Numbered from the stretch's first letter, positions 14,542 to 24,990 are shown. The stretch is DNA of 64,000 nt from Candidatus Latescibacterota bacterium (GCA_022824945.1 JAJDYX010000017.1:1-64000); one strand, 5' to 3'. Numbers and translations are program-made. The notes: generated by a model not told the origin, from the letters alone.

Positions 14542-16980
14542 TCACTTCCTACGCCTACGCCTGCTCCTATTCGTCGCCGGGTTTTCCGCAATAATCTTCT
14601 CACAAGCCGCCTTTGTCAAAGACGACGCCTCCACGCCCTTTGGAATGCGGTAATTATTTCCATCGTGTTTGATATAAGGACCATACCGCCCGGCAAGAAC
14701 CTGAATCCCATCAAAATCGTGAATCACATTCTGCGACTGCCCACCGCCCGCCCCGCCCTGCATGAGTTTTTCGAGTGTCTCGCGGTCCAATGTCGCTGCA
14801 TCCATCCCTCTGGGAATCTTGTAATTCTTCCCATCTTTGCGAATATAAGGACCATACCGCCCATTGAGCACCTGGAAATCGCCAAAATCCTGAATCACAT
14901 TTTTGGCTTTGCGATCTTCCTCAGCCGCCGCGATCTCCAATGCGCGATCCAGCGTCACCTCAAACAGATCCTCTCCCTCTGGCAGAGAAAAAAAGTTGCG
15001 ACCTATTCGCACATAGGGACCGTATCGACCAATATTGACCTGCACCTCATCGCCCGCATCATTTTGCCCGAGTTTGCGCGGCAATTCAAAACACTTGAGC
15101 GCATCGGCCAATTCAATATCAAAAATACTCTGATTGGGAGGCAAAGATGCAAACAAAGGCTTTTCTTCTTCATCCGCACTACCAATCTGAACATAGGGAC
15201 CATACTGCCCAAAACGCACACTCACCTCGCGCCCTGTATTGGGATCTTTCCCCAGATTGCGCCCAATTTTATCAACCGACTTTTTGTCTTCCACCCGCTC
15301 ATTAAACGGCGGATAAAACGCTTCTAACATCTCTTTCCATGAATTTTTACCCTGTGCAATCTCGTCAAAATCGTCTTCGAGATGCGACGTAAAACGCAAA
15401 TCGACAATATCGGGAAAATGCGCCATCAAAAAATCGTTCACCACCTCGCCGATATCTGTGGGTTTGAGCTTCTTATCTCGCGTGCGTTCCACATATTCCC
15501 GGCTCTGAATCGTCGAAATCGTCGGAGAATAAGTCGAAGGCCGCCCAATACCCTCGCCCTCGAGCTTCTTCACCAGTGAAGCCTCGGTATAACGTGCGGG
15601 CGGTTTGGTAAACAACTGCTCTAAATGCAACTTCGCCAAATTGAGAACCTGCCCCTTTGCAACCTCTGGCAAAATCACATCTTTGTTGTTAACATCTGCC
15701 TCTGGATTATCGGACCCCTCGGCATAAACCCTCAAAAATCCGGGAAATAAAACGCGCTGTCCCCTCGCCTCAAAAATCAATTCGCCCGCTTCACCAGCCC
15801 GAATGCGAATCGTTGTATAGGCAATGCGCGCATCGGCCATCTGCGTCGCCAACGTGCGCTTCCAGATCAAATCGTAAAGCCGAAATTGCCTGGGATCGAG
15901 ATGTGCCCTAACGCGGTTGGGTTTAATCGACAAATCCGCCGGACGAATCGCCTCGTGCGCTTCTTGTGCGCCTTTGGTCCTATTGGCAAATCGACGGGGC
16001 TTTTCCACAGTGTAATCCGAGCCAAATTCCCGCGCAATCACCTCTCGCGCCTGATTCACCGCCTGCTCGGCCAAATTCACCGAATCGGTACGCATATACG
16101 TAATCAAACCACCGGTATATCCGGGAATTTCAAAATTGCCCTCGTAAAGCTGTTGTGCAACCCGCATCGTCTGCGCCACAGAAAAACTCAGCTTGCGAGA
16201 CGCCTCTTGTTGCAGCGTCGATGTCGTAAACGGAGGCACGGGTCGACGCTTACCCTCGCGCTCGGCCACCTCTGTCACGACAAATTGCCCCTTCAGCGCA
16301 CTCGCTTCAATAGCTTTGGCCTCGGCTTCATTCTTAACAGACGCTTTCTTGCCATTCAGCCGCGTCAATTCAGCCTGAAATTTGGGATCCTTAAAATCGG
16401 ATTTAATCTTCCAATACTCCTCTGGCTTAAACGCCCGAATCTCCCGCTCCCGATCAACAATAATCCGCACCGCCACACTCTGCACGCGCCCGGCTGACAA
16501 TCCCCCCTTTACCTTTCGCCATAACAAAGGCGACAACTGATATCCCACAGCGCGATCCAGAATGCGACGCGCCTGTTGTGCATCCACCAAATTTTGATCC
16601 AGTTCGCGGGGATTTTCAAGCGCGTGCAAAATCGCAGATTGGGTAATCTCGTGGAACACAATCCGCTTAATGGGCTGACTCTTGAGCTTGAGTGCAGAAA
16701 TCAGATGCCACGAAATAGATTCCCCTTCGCGGTCTTCATCCGTCGCCAAATACACAGTCGTATCTTTTTCAATATCTTTTTTAAGCGCCTGAATCACACT
16801 GCGCTTGTCTTGCGACACGACGTATTTAGGATCAAAGCTCTCCACATCAAAGCCCAATTCGCGTGCGGGAAGATCGCGCACATGCCCCATAGAAGCGGCG
16901 ACTTTGTAGTCCTTGCCCACAAATCGAGAAATTGTCCGCGCCTTGGCAGGTGATTCTACAATAATCAAATTTTTCGCCAT
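14542..16980 (-). CDS. topA: DNA topoisomerase I
   Basis: This is type IA topoisomerase, which relaxes negative supercoils. The N-terminal Toprim domain (LIIVESPAKARTISRFVG and YLATDEDREGE) and the catalytic Tyr at residue 295 in GLITYMRTDS are clear. After the core, the C-terminus has no zinc-ribbon cysteines. Instead four repeats with a (G/Q)(R/Q)YGPY(V/I) signature (from about residue 560 to 810) form the Toprim_Crpt-type DNA-binding tail, which ends in a basic RSRRRRRK. The start at 16980 (MAKNLIIVES) has AAAGGA upstream and fits homologues. The length of 812 residues is usual. It is a core gene that marks the right edge of the accessory patch. Confidence 0.96.
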   Translation of the reverse strand: MAKNLIIVESPAKARTISRFVGKDYKVAASMGHVRDLPARELGFDVESFDPKYVVSQDKRSVIQALKKDIEKDTTVYLATDEDREGESISWHLISALKLKSQPIKRIVFHEITQSAILHALENPRELDQNLVDAQQARRILDRAVGYQLSPLLWRKVKGGLSAGRVQSVAVRIIVDREREIRAFKPEEYWKIKSDFKDPKFQAELTRLNGKKASVKNEAEAKAIEASALKGQFVVTEVAEREGKRRPVPPFTTSTLQQEASRKLSFSVAQTMRVAQQLYEGNFEIPGYTGGLITYMRTDSVNLAEQAVNQAREVIAREFGSDYTVEKPRRFANRTKGAQEAHEAIRPADLSIKPNRVRAHLDPRQFRLYDLIWKRTLATQMADARIAYTTIRIRAGEAGELIFEARGQRVLFPGFLRVYAEGSDNPEADVNNKDVILPEVAKGQVLNLAKLHLEQLFTKPPARYTEASLVKKLEGEGIGRPSTYSPTISTIQSREYVERTRDKKLKPTDIGEVVNDFLMAHFPDIVDLRFTSHLEDDFDEIAQGKNSWKEMLEAFYPPFNERVEDKKSVDKIGRNLGKDPNTGREVSVRFGQYGPYVQIGSADEEEKPLFASLPPNQSIFDIELADALKCFELPRKLGQNDAGDEVQVNIGRYGPYVRIGRNFFSLPEGEDLFEVTLDRALEIAAAEEDRKAKNVIQDFGDFQVLNGRYGPYIRKDGKNYKIPRGMDAATLDRETLEKLMQGGAGGGQSQNVIHDFDGIQVLAGRYGPYIKHDGNNYRIPKGVEASSLTKAACEKIIAENPATNRSRRRRRK

Positions 16981-17072
16981 CAAAACATCCTTTGTCATTT
17001 AAATGAAGTACGGACGGCGTCTCTCTGCTCGCCCGCTACAATTCAAAAAAATACGCGCACCAATTACAAAAG

Positions 17073-19133
17073 TCAAGGTTGCGTCCCGCGGCTCGTGCGC
17101 GCAGACTGTGCAATGAGCATCTCTGCACCCATCGCCATCAAGGCCAACAACAACACCCATCGCCAAAGCTCCTGACCGTACCTCTGGGAAAGAATCGCCT
17201 CCTTCAAATCGGCTTTACCATCTACAACGCGCAAGCGATCTTCACCAAACAGGGCCTCGAGTCGCGCCATCGGAACCGGGGTCAAATCGGGTTCGCGCAC
17301 ATCAATCTGAACAGCAAAGCGATCAGAGACGCGCTCGCGCGCAAAAATCTCCCACAGCCCTGGCGCATCCACTACCCCAACCGGCCACACCGATTGCAAG
17401 CCGCGTTGTTGAGGCCAAATTGTTCTGGGTTCTCCACCCGGCGCCCGCAAAACAGCTTCAGAAGCATTCTCTCGCCGGATATCTCTGTACACAACCTGAC
17501 CGACGCGATAGTCAGACCGGCCAAACGCCCCAGCCGCCAGATATCCGCTCAGGCGATGTACAAATGGAACAAAAAAACCGGAAAGCGGCGCGTCATTCCA
17601 CCCCAAATTCGCACTCACCGAAGACGCGAACAGCACGACGCGCCCATTGCCCTTGCGAGACTCGAGAAGCGCGGGTGCTCCCGAAGCAAAGGACAACACA
17701 GATTGTGCATTTTGCGCGGGTAAAACCCGATAAGAAACAAAAAAACGCGGGCTTTGAAATGCCCCTTTGAGTTCCAGACCCGACAGCATGGGATGATCGG
17801 GCAAAACCGTCTGTAAAGCCTGATAAGCACCCGACAAAGCGCCCCGCGTGCCGAGTAATTTAGCGGGAAAAAGCGCGGGCAACACATGCTCATTATAATA
17901 TCGGACATCTATTTGATCCCCTAAAAAAATAGCCAGACCAACCCCCCGCGATATCCGATTTTGCAAAGCGGCAATCGCACCCATAGAAAGCCGCGCAACA
18001 TTGCACAAAAAAACCACATCAATATCTTCCAACACCTGATCTGATACGCCCTCGGGTTTAACCTGCACCACCTCGCTTGAAACAACGGACAAAGCCTCAG
18101 CGAGATAGTAAGACTCATGGGACGCATCCCCCACCAGCAAAATGCGGACGCGCTCTGGAACGCGCAACACTGTCACGCACTTGTTATCCGCCTCGAGATC
18201 ATCTTCTCCTATCTCCACACGCAGGGAAACATCCCCCCCTGTTTTGGGCACAAACGACGTATGCAATTTGCGACGACCGCCCGCAGGCACATGGGTAATA
18301 TCCTGGCCAATACGCCGACCATCTAAAAATATCTGCACAGGCACATCGCCTCGATTTGCCGCGCCGTAATTGATCAGTTCGATCCCCAGCGCGGTTGAAC
18401 GCCCAACCTCTGGAGAAGTCGTATTGATCTGCCCAATGCCGATATTGGCAACTTGCGAAGGCCGCTCGGACAGAATGTACACCGATACATCGTCCAAATT
18501 AGACAGTGTATCGGGCAAATTCGTCCATCCATTATAAGCGCGATCCGTTACAAAATACAACTCGCGGTTGGGCATCTGTGACCCGGACAAATGCGACAAA
18601 GCCAATTGCAATCCCGCCTCAAAATCTGTACTGCCAAAACCGGGTTGTAGCGTATCCATAAGCAGCCGCAACCGCTCTGGCGAGGTCACAGCGATCTCCT
18701 CAACGTCATTGTCGATCAGTGCCAGACGCACATCGTCGCGCTCATCAAACAGGGACAATAGAGCCTGCACCCTGCGAAGCACCCGCTCAAACAACGTACC
18801 TTCTGCTGTGCGATATTGCATACTCAACGAACGATCGAGCAAAATAAACGCCGACGTACCCGCATCGCCCACCTGCCCACTGCCCCCACTCAAAGTCGGA
18901 CGCGCAAAAGCCAGCACCAGCAAAACAATGAGCAGAGTTCGCAAAATGAGCAACGCGAGATGCTTTATTTTTAGCCGTCGCATGCGGTCGTGCTGGAGTC
19001 TTTGCAAAAGTGCCACATTTGAAAACGACACCGTTACCGTACGACGCCGATTCAACAAATGAATCACAAGCGGCAACAGCGCCGCCCACAAACCGTGCAA
19101 CAGCATTGGATTTGTAAATGAAATACCGAACAT
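17073..19133 (-). CDS. BatA-domain von Willebrand factor A protein
   Basis: The 686-residue membrane protein begins with the BatA N-terminal module (FTNPMLLHGLWAALLPLVIHLLNRRR, then FSNVALLQRLQ, about 1-80), including two membrane spans. A vWA domain follows with the MIDAS-like DRSLSM at D100-S102-S104. A long periplasmic or extracytoplasmic region and a C-terminal span (ELWRWVLLLALMAMGAEMLIA) complete it. BatA-type proteins occur with MoxR ATPases in Bacteroidetes-like envelopes. No MoxR or DUF58 partner is next to it here. The role is unknown, perhaps in stress tolerance or envelope assembly. No clear Shine-Dalgarno sequence precedes the ATG. Confidence 0.86.
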   Translation of the reverse strand: MFGISFTNPMLLHGLWAALLPLVIHLLNRRRTVTVSFSNVALLQRLQHDRMRRLKIKHLALLILRTLLIVLLVLAFARPTLSGGSGQVGDAGTSAFILLDRSLSMQYRTAEGTLFERVLRRVQALLSLFDERDDVRLALIDNDVEEIAVTSPERLRLLMDTLQPGFGSTDFEAGLQLALSHLSGSQMPNRELYFVTDRAYNGWTNLPDTLSNLDDVSVYILSERPSQVANIGIGQINTTSPEVGRSTALGIELINYGAANRGDVPVQIFLDGRRIGQDITHVPAGGRRKLHTSFVPKTGGDVSLRVEIGEDDLEADNKCVTVLRVPERVRILLVGDASHESYYLAEALSVVSSEVVQVKPEGVSDQVLEDIDVVFLCNVARLSMGAIAALQNRISRGVGLAIFLGDQIDVRYYNEHVLPALFPAKLLGTRGALSGAYQALQTVLPDHPMLSGLELKGAFQSPRFFVSYRVLPAQNAQSVLSFASGAPALLESRKGNGRVVLFASSVSANLGWNDAPLSGFFVPFVHRLSGYLAAGAFGRSDYRVGQVVYRDIRRENASEAVLRAPGGEPRTIWPQQRGLQSVWPVGVVDAPGLWEIFARERVSDRFAVQIDVREPDLTPVPMARLEALFGEDRLRVVDGKADLKEAILSQRYGQELWRWVLLLALMAMGAEMLIAQSARTSRGTQP

Positions 19134-19147
19134 AAAAAACGCTCAAA

Positions 19148-19176
19148 CAAAAAAACCTGCTTTGCAGAAAAGCAGG
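19148..19176 (-). terminator. Rho-independent terminator after ptsN
   Basis: A perfect 8-bp stem (CCTGCTTT 19156-19163 with AAAGCAGG 19169-19176) has a five-base loop and is followed on the minus strand by seven T. It lies between the ptsN-like stop and the BatA gene start, so the two are separate transcription units. Confidence 0.85.
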
Positions 19177-19202
19177 CATGGGGTAAAATCTTATGATATT
19201 TA

Positions 19203-19664
19203 TTAGTATTTCTTATCTTCTGCTTCAATAATCGCCAGAGCCTCCTCGCGATTTCTAATGCCAATCAAACGCTGTCTAAAATCTTCTCCTTTGAGCACTC
19301 TTGATATACGCGCTAAGGCTTTAATATGCGGTCCCGAGACATTTAGCGGAGAAACCAAAAGAAAAAAAATGTAGGTCTTTTTACCATCTAAAGCATTAAA
19401 ATTGATACCTTCTGACTTGATGCCCAGCACACCGCCCAACATCGTGGCATATTCCGACTTCCCATGGGGAATGGCAATACCGTGCCCAATACCCGTACTC
19501 ATAATATCTTCGCGGTCCAAAACCGCCTGGAGTACCTTATCTCGGTCAGTAATTTTATCGCCTACTTCGAGTTCATTAACAAGCTCTTCGAGAATTTCCC
19601 GCTTGTTTTGCCCCTTAAGCCCGATAATGACCGATTTGCCCGACAGAATCTCCATCAACGTCAT
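19203..19664 (-). CDS. ptsN: PTS IIA-type regulatory protein (PtsN/fructose IIA family)
   Basis: The 153-residue single-domain protein is an EIIA of the Fru/Ntr class. The phosphorylatable histidine is H67 in GIGHGIAIPHGKS. The surrounding strands (GGVLGIKSEGINFNALDGKKTYIFFLLVSP) are characteristic. Such proteins receive phosphate from HPr or NPr and regulate potassium transport and nitrogen or carbon balance. No permease domain is attached. AGGG lies seven bases before the start. A strong terminator follows it, so it is probably monocistronic. Regulatory (PtsN) rather than transport function is an inference from the stand-alone form. Confidence 0.87.
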   Translation of the reverse strand: MTLMEILSGKSVIIGLKGQNKREILEELVNELEVGDKITDRDKVLQAVLDREDIMSTGIGHGIAIPHGKSEYATMLGGVLGIKSEGINFNALDGKKTYIFFLLVSPLNVSGPHIKALARISRVLKGEDFRQRLIGIRNREEALAIIEAEDKKY

Positions 19665-19910
19665 AAATGCCCTTTCATTCGAGTGAGAGCATAGACATCC
19701 CTGCCTGTGCGCCTATCCGCACACATCCCTTTCAGACGGAAAATAAAACGCCCCTTCAACTAAGTCAAGAAAATTAGATATATTTATACCTTTACAGCCT
19801 CATAAGTCGCAAAAGCCATTGAGAAATTCGACAAAAGTTTTTAATGTTAAAAAGAAACCAAAAACCCAAACAAGCGTGTAAAAACTGCCGCGACACTTAA
19901 AGGATTATCC

Positions 19911-22214
19911 ATGCACAAAGTCCTCTACTCAACCATTTATCTGCTCCTCATCAGTTTTGCAAGCACGGGATTCGCGCAAAACCGCGACCTCCACGACATC
20001 ATCAACCGGTTGAAAGCAGACCTGGCTACCGCGTCTGATTCGTCGGCAAGCTATACGCGCATGGGCTTGCTCTATTTGCGCCTTGAAGAAGCCGACAGCG
20101 CTGAAGCAGCCTTTCAAAATGCACTCGCCTTGCGCCCCAACCTCGCAATTGCCCACACGGGCCTGGGTCGCGTGTACCAAAATCTGCGCAACAAACCCGA
20201 CCGCGCGCTGTCGCACTACGAAAAAGCAGTCGCCATCGACACCACAGACGCGGACGCCCACGACCGCCTCATCAAAACCCTGCTCGCACTCGAAGATACC
20301 GGAAGCCGCGCGCGAAAAGCGGCCTCACAAACCATTGCGCGATTTCCCGACCGGGCTTCGTCCTATCTCCTGCTCGCTCGCGCGCATCGCGAAGAAGGCA
20401 GCGCGCATCAGGTCGCGCTATACTACTACAAAAAGTACCTCGAGCGCAACCCCGAAGACCGCGAAACCGCATACCAATTTGCCTACGCGCTATACGAAGC
20501 CAAAGAATACCGCGACCTCGAAGACATCACATCTCGCATGCGAGACCCCCGCGCACTGCCATTGCTCGCCCAGGCCCTCATTCAAAGACGCGACCACGAA
20601 GGCGCACTAACGGCATTTCGACGCTATATCGAGACCTTACCCAAAGAAGAACAGCCCCTCTTTGACGACATCTCTTATATCGGCTCAAAAGCCGAAGCGC
20701 GCGCTTACCGCCTCGCGTCAGCCTCAGACGACAAGACACAACGCGAGCGTTTTCTCACACGCTTCTGGTTGCAAAAAGATCCCTTTAAAACCTCGGGAGG
20801 CGCACTGCGCCGTGCCGAGCACTATCGCAGGGTATGGCATGCGCGAACCCATTTTGGCAAAAAGTGGCCGTGGGATCGCCGAGGAGAAATCTACATTCGA
20901 TATGGCGAACCCGACTATATCTCAACCTCCCGAAAACTCAATGCTATCGTACCACTCGACGTACAGCGCATTCAAGAACAAAGAGCGTATGCGATTTACG
21001 GCGATGCTGGCATTGAAGCCAACTTCGTCGGTCCCGTCTATCCGATTCGCACCATGGAGCAAGGTGGCATAGGTCGTGTGGGCAATATGGGCTTTACCGA
21101 CTACCGTCCCGTCACAACGACCAGTGGCTGGACCTCTGTCCCCTGGGAAGTCTGGCTATACAAAAACCTCGGACAGGGCGCAGAATTTACATTTACCGAT
21201 GAATTTTTGGGCGGGAACTACGATTTTGCTCCCGTCCCATCGCTGACCGAAGAAGACCTCGCCAATGCCGAATCCTCCGGGCGATCGTACATGAGCGTGA
21301 TTCAGCGCCTCAACGAATTTAACCCCGCCACTCTCGCCCAATCGCTCGCGGCAGTAGAACCCGAATTGTACAGCATAGAAGCACTCGAACCCCTCGACTT
21401 TTACTTCGACACCCTCACCTTTCGGGGTCCGGAGAACAAAACCGAATTGCAGGTCATATTTGGCCTACCTTTAGACAATGTGGCACTGCCCACAGATCCG
21501 GACACCACTGTGGTCGTCGAACGCCGCACCGCGCTTATCTACCCTCGCGCTCTCGAATTTCAGAACACCAAAAGCGCGTTGGCCATCGACATCACCGATG
21601 ATATTCGGGACCGGGGGTTACAAGCCCTGAGCGGCGTGCACCACATCGCCGAACCCGGTGAATATGAACTGGCCGTTGAAGCGTGGCGTCAAAATACCAA
21701 CCGCATTGGCGCATATCGCCAGGCCAATCTTCAATTGCCCGCCTATCACAACAAAAGCCATCTGATGATGAGCGACATCCAGATCGCCTCCCGCATCATC
21801 GAAGCGGATCGCGCGCCCGACACATCCTTTGTGCGCGGCGACCTCTACATTCAGCCGCAGCCCTCGGCAACCTTTGTCCCCGGCATGTCCATGTACGTTT
21901 ACTTTGAAATCTACAACCTCAAACGCGACGAATTTGGGCAGACGCAATACACCATCTCATACGAAGTACAAAAACGCCAGGAAACCGGTTTCGCACTCGT
22001 ATCCCTCCTCGCCAAATTGGGCAAAAAAAATACCGAGGCCGTTGGCCTCAGCTTTGATCAAGTCGGTACAAACCCCGACGAAAACACCTATCTCGAAATG
22101 CCCCTCACCAACCTCTCATCCGGACGCTACACCCTCAAACTCACAATCACAGACAAAAACGCCGACCAGACCACAAAAAAAGATGCTGTCTTCTTTGTAC
22201 CAGGCACCCGGTAA
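19911..22214 (+). CDS. GWxTD-domain protein with N-terminal TPR repeats
   Basis: The 767-residue exported protein starts with a signal peptide (MHKVLYSTIYLLLISFASTGFAQ) and about six TPR-like repeats (residues 30-250; for example MGLLYLRLEEADSAEAAFQNALALRPN). The middle carries the GWxTD-domain core KKWPWDRRGEIYIRYGEPDYIS (as split around residues 325-350), the signature of a domain largely limited to Bacteroidetes, Gemmatimonadetes, Latescibacteria and relatives. The C-terminal 250 residues are beta-rich. The function of this family is not known; its presence is a useful taxonomic hint. The gene has its own upstream gap (19665-19910). Its stop is three bases from that of the convergent RDD gene. 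Confidence 0.88.
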   Translation: MHKVLYSTIYLLLISFASTGFAQNRDLHDIINRLKADLATASDSSASYTRMGLLYLRLEEADSAEAAFQNALALRPNLAIAHTGLGRVYQNLRNKPDRALSHYEKAVAIDTTDADAHDRLIKTLLALEDTGSRARKAASQTIARFPDRASSYLLLARAHREEGSAHQVALYYYKKYLERNPEDRETAYQFAYALYEAKEYRDLEDITSRMRDPRALPLLAQALIQRRDHEGALTAFRRYIETLPKEEQPLFDDISYIGSKAEARAYRLASASDDKTQRERFLTRFWLQKDPFKTSGGALRRAEHYRRVWHARTHFGKKWPWDRRGEIYIRYGEPDYISTSRKLNAIVPLDVQRIQEQRAYAIYGDAGIEANFVGPVYPIRTMEQGGIGRVGNMGFTDYRPVTTTSGWTSVPWEVWLYKNLGQGAEFTFTDEFLGGNYDFAPVPSLTEEDLANAESSGRSYMSVIQRLNEFNPATLAQSLAAVEPELYSIEALEPLDFYFDTLTFRGPENKTELQVIFGLPLDNVALPTDPDTTVVVERRTALIYPRALEFQNTKSALAIDITDDIRDRGLQALSGVHHIAEPGEYELAVEAWRQNTNRIGAYRQANLQLPAYHNKSHLMMSDIQIASRIIEADRAPDTSFVRGDLYIQPQPSATFVPGMSMYVYFEIYNLKRDEFGQTQYTISYEVQKRQETGFALVSLLAKLGKKNTEAVGLSFDQVGTNPDENTYLEMPLTNLSSGRYTLKLTITDKNADQTTKKDAVFFVPGTR

Positions 22215-22217
22215 TTT

Positions 22218-22748
22218 TCACCCCGTTCTAATCACATACGTCTCCGCCACGCGATCGTGAATCCCCTGCCCATCGGGATGGCGGCGCGCCATGTGAATCA
22301 ACACCAGCCAGCCCACCGTACCGATCACCATCGCAGTCGATGAAGCCACAGCCGATTGCGCATCAACTTCAACGGTATCCACCACTTCTCCATCCGCGGG
22401 ACGCTGGTACACCTCCTCTGGCGTCAACAGAGCCATCACAATAAACAGCACAAAAACCGGTGACCACTTCACCACCGCACGTCGAAACGTCTGCACATAA
22501 TTCAACCCGCCACCGTGGGCATCAATCACGCGCAATCTCAACAACATCTTGCCCGGCGTCTGGCCCATAAGCCCCACAAATATCGCTGAATATATCACAA
22601 TAAAAATAAAATCCACCATCCACACACCCGCAGGCGATAGCAGCATATTGCGCAGAACCACCGTCAGCACCAGGTGTAAAATCACAAAATCCAACACCGT
22701 TGCCAACAGACGCCGTCCTATCCCGGCGATTTCACTTTGCATCAACAT
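22218..22748 (-). CDS. RDD-family membrane protein
   Basis: The 176-residue protein has the RDD arrangement: an N-terminal GIGRRLLATVLDFVILHLVLTVV span containing the Arg and Asp, a second span, the loop GLMGQTPGKMLLRLRVIDAHGG, and a further C-terminal span. RDD proteins are small polytopic membrane proteins, in some cases Na+/H+ antiporter-like. The role here is undefined. AAGGTGA lies just upstream of the ATG. The gene is divergent from hflX, with about 47 bases between the two starts. Confidence 0.82.
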   Translation of the reverse strand: MLMQSEIAGIGRRLLATVLDFVILHLVLTVVLRNMLLSPAGVWMVDFIFIVIYSAIFVGLMGQTPGKMLLRLRVIDAHGGGLNYVQTFRRAVVKWSPVFVLFIVMALLTPEEVYQRPADGEVVDTVEVDAQSAVASSTAMVIGTVGWLVLIHMARRHPDGQGIHDRVAETYVIRTG

Positions 22749-22795
22749 ATCTTCACCTTATTATTATGAATGTAACTAAAAACTCAGGAGATAAC

Positions 22796-24088
22796 ATGGA
22801 CCATATCTTTGACGCACAGGGCATACGATGTGCCATTCTCGTTGGGGTGGCGCAACGCGGTATCTCCACACGCAGTGCCAGAGAATCTCTCGAAGAACTC
22901 GCGCACCTGGCCAGCACTGCCACCTTTGAGGTAATTGATCGCACATTGCAAAATCGCGACAAACCCGATCCAGCCACCTATATCGGTTCGGGCAAAATCG
23001 ACGAACTTCGAGAAATGGCCAAAAACAGAGATATCGACGCGATCATCTTTGACAATGACCTTTCGCCCTCGCAAATGCGCAACCTCGAAACCGACATTGG
23101 GGTACGCATCCTCGATCGCAGCCTGCTCATTCTCGATATTTTTGCTTTACACGCACGCACACGCACCGCGCAAATTCAAGTACAAATGGCCCACCTGCGT
23201 TATTTGCGCCCACGCATTCGCCAATTTAACCCCCACGCAGAACGTCGCGCAGGCCTCGGATCGGGTGAAACGCACACTGAAACCACCCGCAGGTGGATCG
23301 AACAGCGCGGAAAGTCCCTCTACGACAGCCTCAAACGAGTGAGACGTCAAATGGACACCAGTCGCAAAGGACGCAACCATAGTTTTAACGTTGTGCTCGT
23401 TGGCTATACCAACGCGGGCAAATCCACGCTTATGCGCGGGCTTTCAGGTGAAAATGTCCTGGTCGAAAATCAGCTTTTTGCCACTTTGACCAACACCACG
23501 CGCAGCGTTGATGTACACAGCCATCGCCCCATCTTGCTCACCGACACCGTCGGCTTTATCAACCGCTTACCGCACCACCTCTTTGCATGCTTTCGCGCCA
23601 CATTACAAGAAGCCGTACAGGCGGACCTGCTCCTTCACGTTGTTGATGCCAGCCATTCGCAATACAAAATGCAAATGATCACAGTCAACGAAGTCCTAAC
23701 AAAACTCAAAATTGATGACAAACCCGCTCTGACTGTCTATAACAAAATGGACCTCGCAGATGCTGAACGACAAAAAGAAATTGCAAAACACTGCGCAAAA
23801 GATCCCAATGCGCTTGCAATTTCTGCGCTCGACGCCGCTGATCTCGACGCGGTCAAAAATCGAATATGCGATTTTTTGTCTGCCGATGCAGTCACCCTAA
23901 AACTTCAGGTGCCACAAAGTGAAGGCAAACTCCTCTCACTACTTTACGCCCACAGCGAAATTCTGACCCGGGATTATGAGGGCAACGACGTACACCTGCG
24001 CGTTCGCCTCAATTCCAACCATGCCGAGCGCCTGCAACTGGACCGCTTCCTATCTGAGAGCCGCACACAGGCAGATGCACTCGCTTAA
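22796..24088 (+). CDS. hflX: Ribosome-associated GTPase HflX
   Basis: HflX binds 50S subunits and splits stalled ribosomes under stress. The N-terminal HflX domain (residues about 1-170, including DPATYIGSGKIDELRE and the ERRAGLGSGETHTETTRRWIEQRG stretch split by family helices) precedes the G domain: G1 GYTNAGKST at 203-211, G3 DTVGFI, G4 NKMD. The length of 430 residues is typical. I chose the ATG at 22796 because AGGAG lies six bases upstream and homologues start near here; the frame is open from 22700. The stop overlaps that of the convergent SDR gene. Confidence 0.95.
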   Translation: MDHIFDAQGIRCAILVGVAQRGISTRSARESLEELAHLASTATFEVIDRTLQNRDKPDPATYIGSGKIDELREMAKNRDIDAIIFDNDLSPSQMRNLETDIGVRILDRSLLILDIFALHARTRTAQIQVQMAHLRYLRPRIRQFNPHAERRAGLGSGETHTETTRRWIEQRGKSLYDSLKRVRRQMDTSRKGRNHSFNVVLVGYTNAGKSTLMRGLSGENVLVENQLFATLTNTTRSVDVHSHRPILLTDTVGFINRLPHHLFACFRATLQEAVQADLLLHVVDASHSQYKMQMITVNEVLTKLKIDDKPALTVYNKMDLADAERQKEIAKHCAKDPNALAISALDAADLDAVKNRICDFLSADAVTLKLQVPQSEGKLLSLLYAHSEILTRDYEGNDVHLRVRLNSNHAERLQLDRFLSESRTQADALA

Positions 24089-24864
24089 TCACTTCTCGCA
24101 ATCAGCGCTCTCGTCGTTGCAACAACAATCCGTCGAGGTAATAAGCGCACAGTAAAAGCCAGCATCTTACTGATCAACCCGTGAATAGCCACGCGCTTTC
24201 CCTTTTGCATAGCCCTGTACCCGTACTTCGCCACATCGGCACCCGTGGGCAACCCGCGCATATCAAACAAACGCGAACCCGTTGCGCCCGCGGCGCGTTG
24301 AAAACCCGTCTCCGTTGCCCCTGGACACAGCGCAGTCACGCTCACACCCGTATCCTTTAACTCATTGGCAATCGCATCTGAAAATGACAGCACATACGCC
24401 TTCGTCGCAAAATACACAGCCATCCTCGGACCGGGTTGAAACGCCGCAGTCGAAGCCACATTCAAAATTCTTCCCCGACCTCTATCAATCAAATCCGGCA
24501 AAAACAACTTGGTCAAATGCGTCAAAGCGACAATATTCACCTGCAACATATCCGCTTCTGCCATCCAATCTGTCTCCGCGTAAAAGCCATAAACCCCAAA
24601 CCCGGCATTATTCACCAGATAATCCACATCCCACCCCATTTTCACAACCCGGTCATAAACCGTCTCAGCCTCGCCCGGCACCGACAAATCGGCCACAATC
24701 ACCCTGGCCTTCACACCGTATTTTTCCCGCACTTCTCCTGCCAACGCATGCAACTTATCCTCGGACCGCGCTGACAAAATCACATCAACCCCATCAGCCG
24801 CAAACACCCGCGCCAATTCCAAACCAATACCGCTCGACGCGCCCGTAATCAGTGCTACTGCCAT
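24085..24864 (-). CDS. Short-chain dehydrogenase/reductase
   Basis: This 259-residue classical SDR shows the NAD(P)-binding ITGASSGIG motif at the N-terminus, NNAGFG, and the catalytic Ser...YFATKAYV (Tyr-x-x-x-Lys). The last 30 residues are hydrophobic and basic (ISKMLAFTVRLLPRRIVVATTRALI), as in the DltE/YqjQ-like SDR subgroup. The ATG at 24864 is preceded by AGGAGG at eight bases. The substrate is unknown. It is divergent from the FAH-family gene, with 126 bases between the starts. Confidence 0.9.
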   Translation of the reverse strand: MAVALITGASSGIGLELARVFAADGVDVILSARSEDKLHALAGEVREKYGVKARVIVADLSVPGEAETVYDRVVKMGWDVDYLVNNAGFGVYGFYAETDWMAEADMLQVNIVALTHLTKLFLPDLIDRGRGRILNVASTAAFQPGPRMAVYFATKAYVLSFSDAIANELKDTGVSVTALCPGATETGFQRAAGATGSRLFDMRGLPTGADVAKYGYRAMQKGKRVAIHGLISKMLAFTVRLLPRRIVVATTRALIARSD

Positions 24865-24990
24865 AAGCCCCACCTCCTTTTATCCCTACAATATGCAAAA
24901 AAAATCGCGCAATCGCGAATAATAATCCTCTTTACAGGCACTCCAATAATAACTATTCTTGTTTCCCATCCCACAAACACCGAGGCAACC

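Noticed and set aside
22700-22795. A longer N-terminus of HflX
   Set aside because: It overlaps the start of the divergent RDD gene, and the ATG at 22796 has a clear AGGAG and fits homologues.
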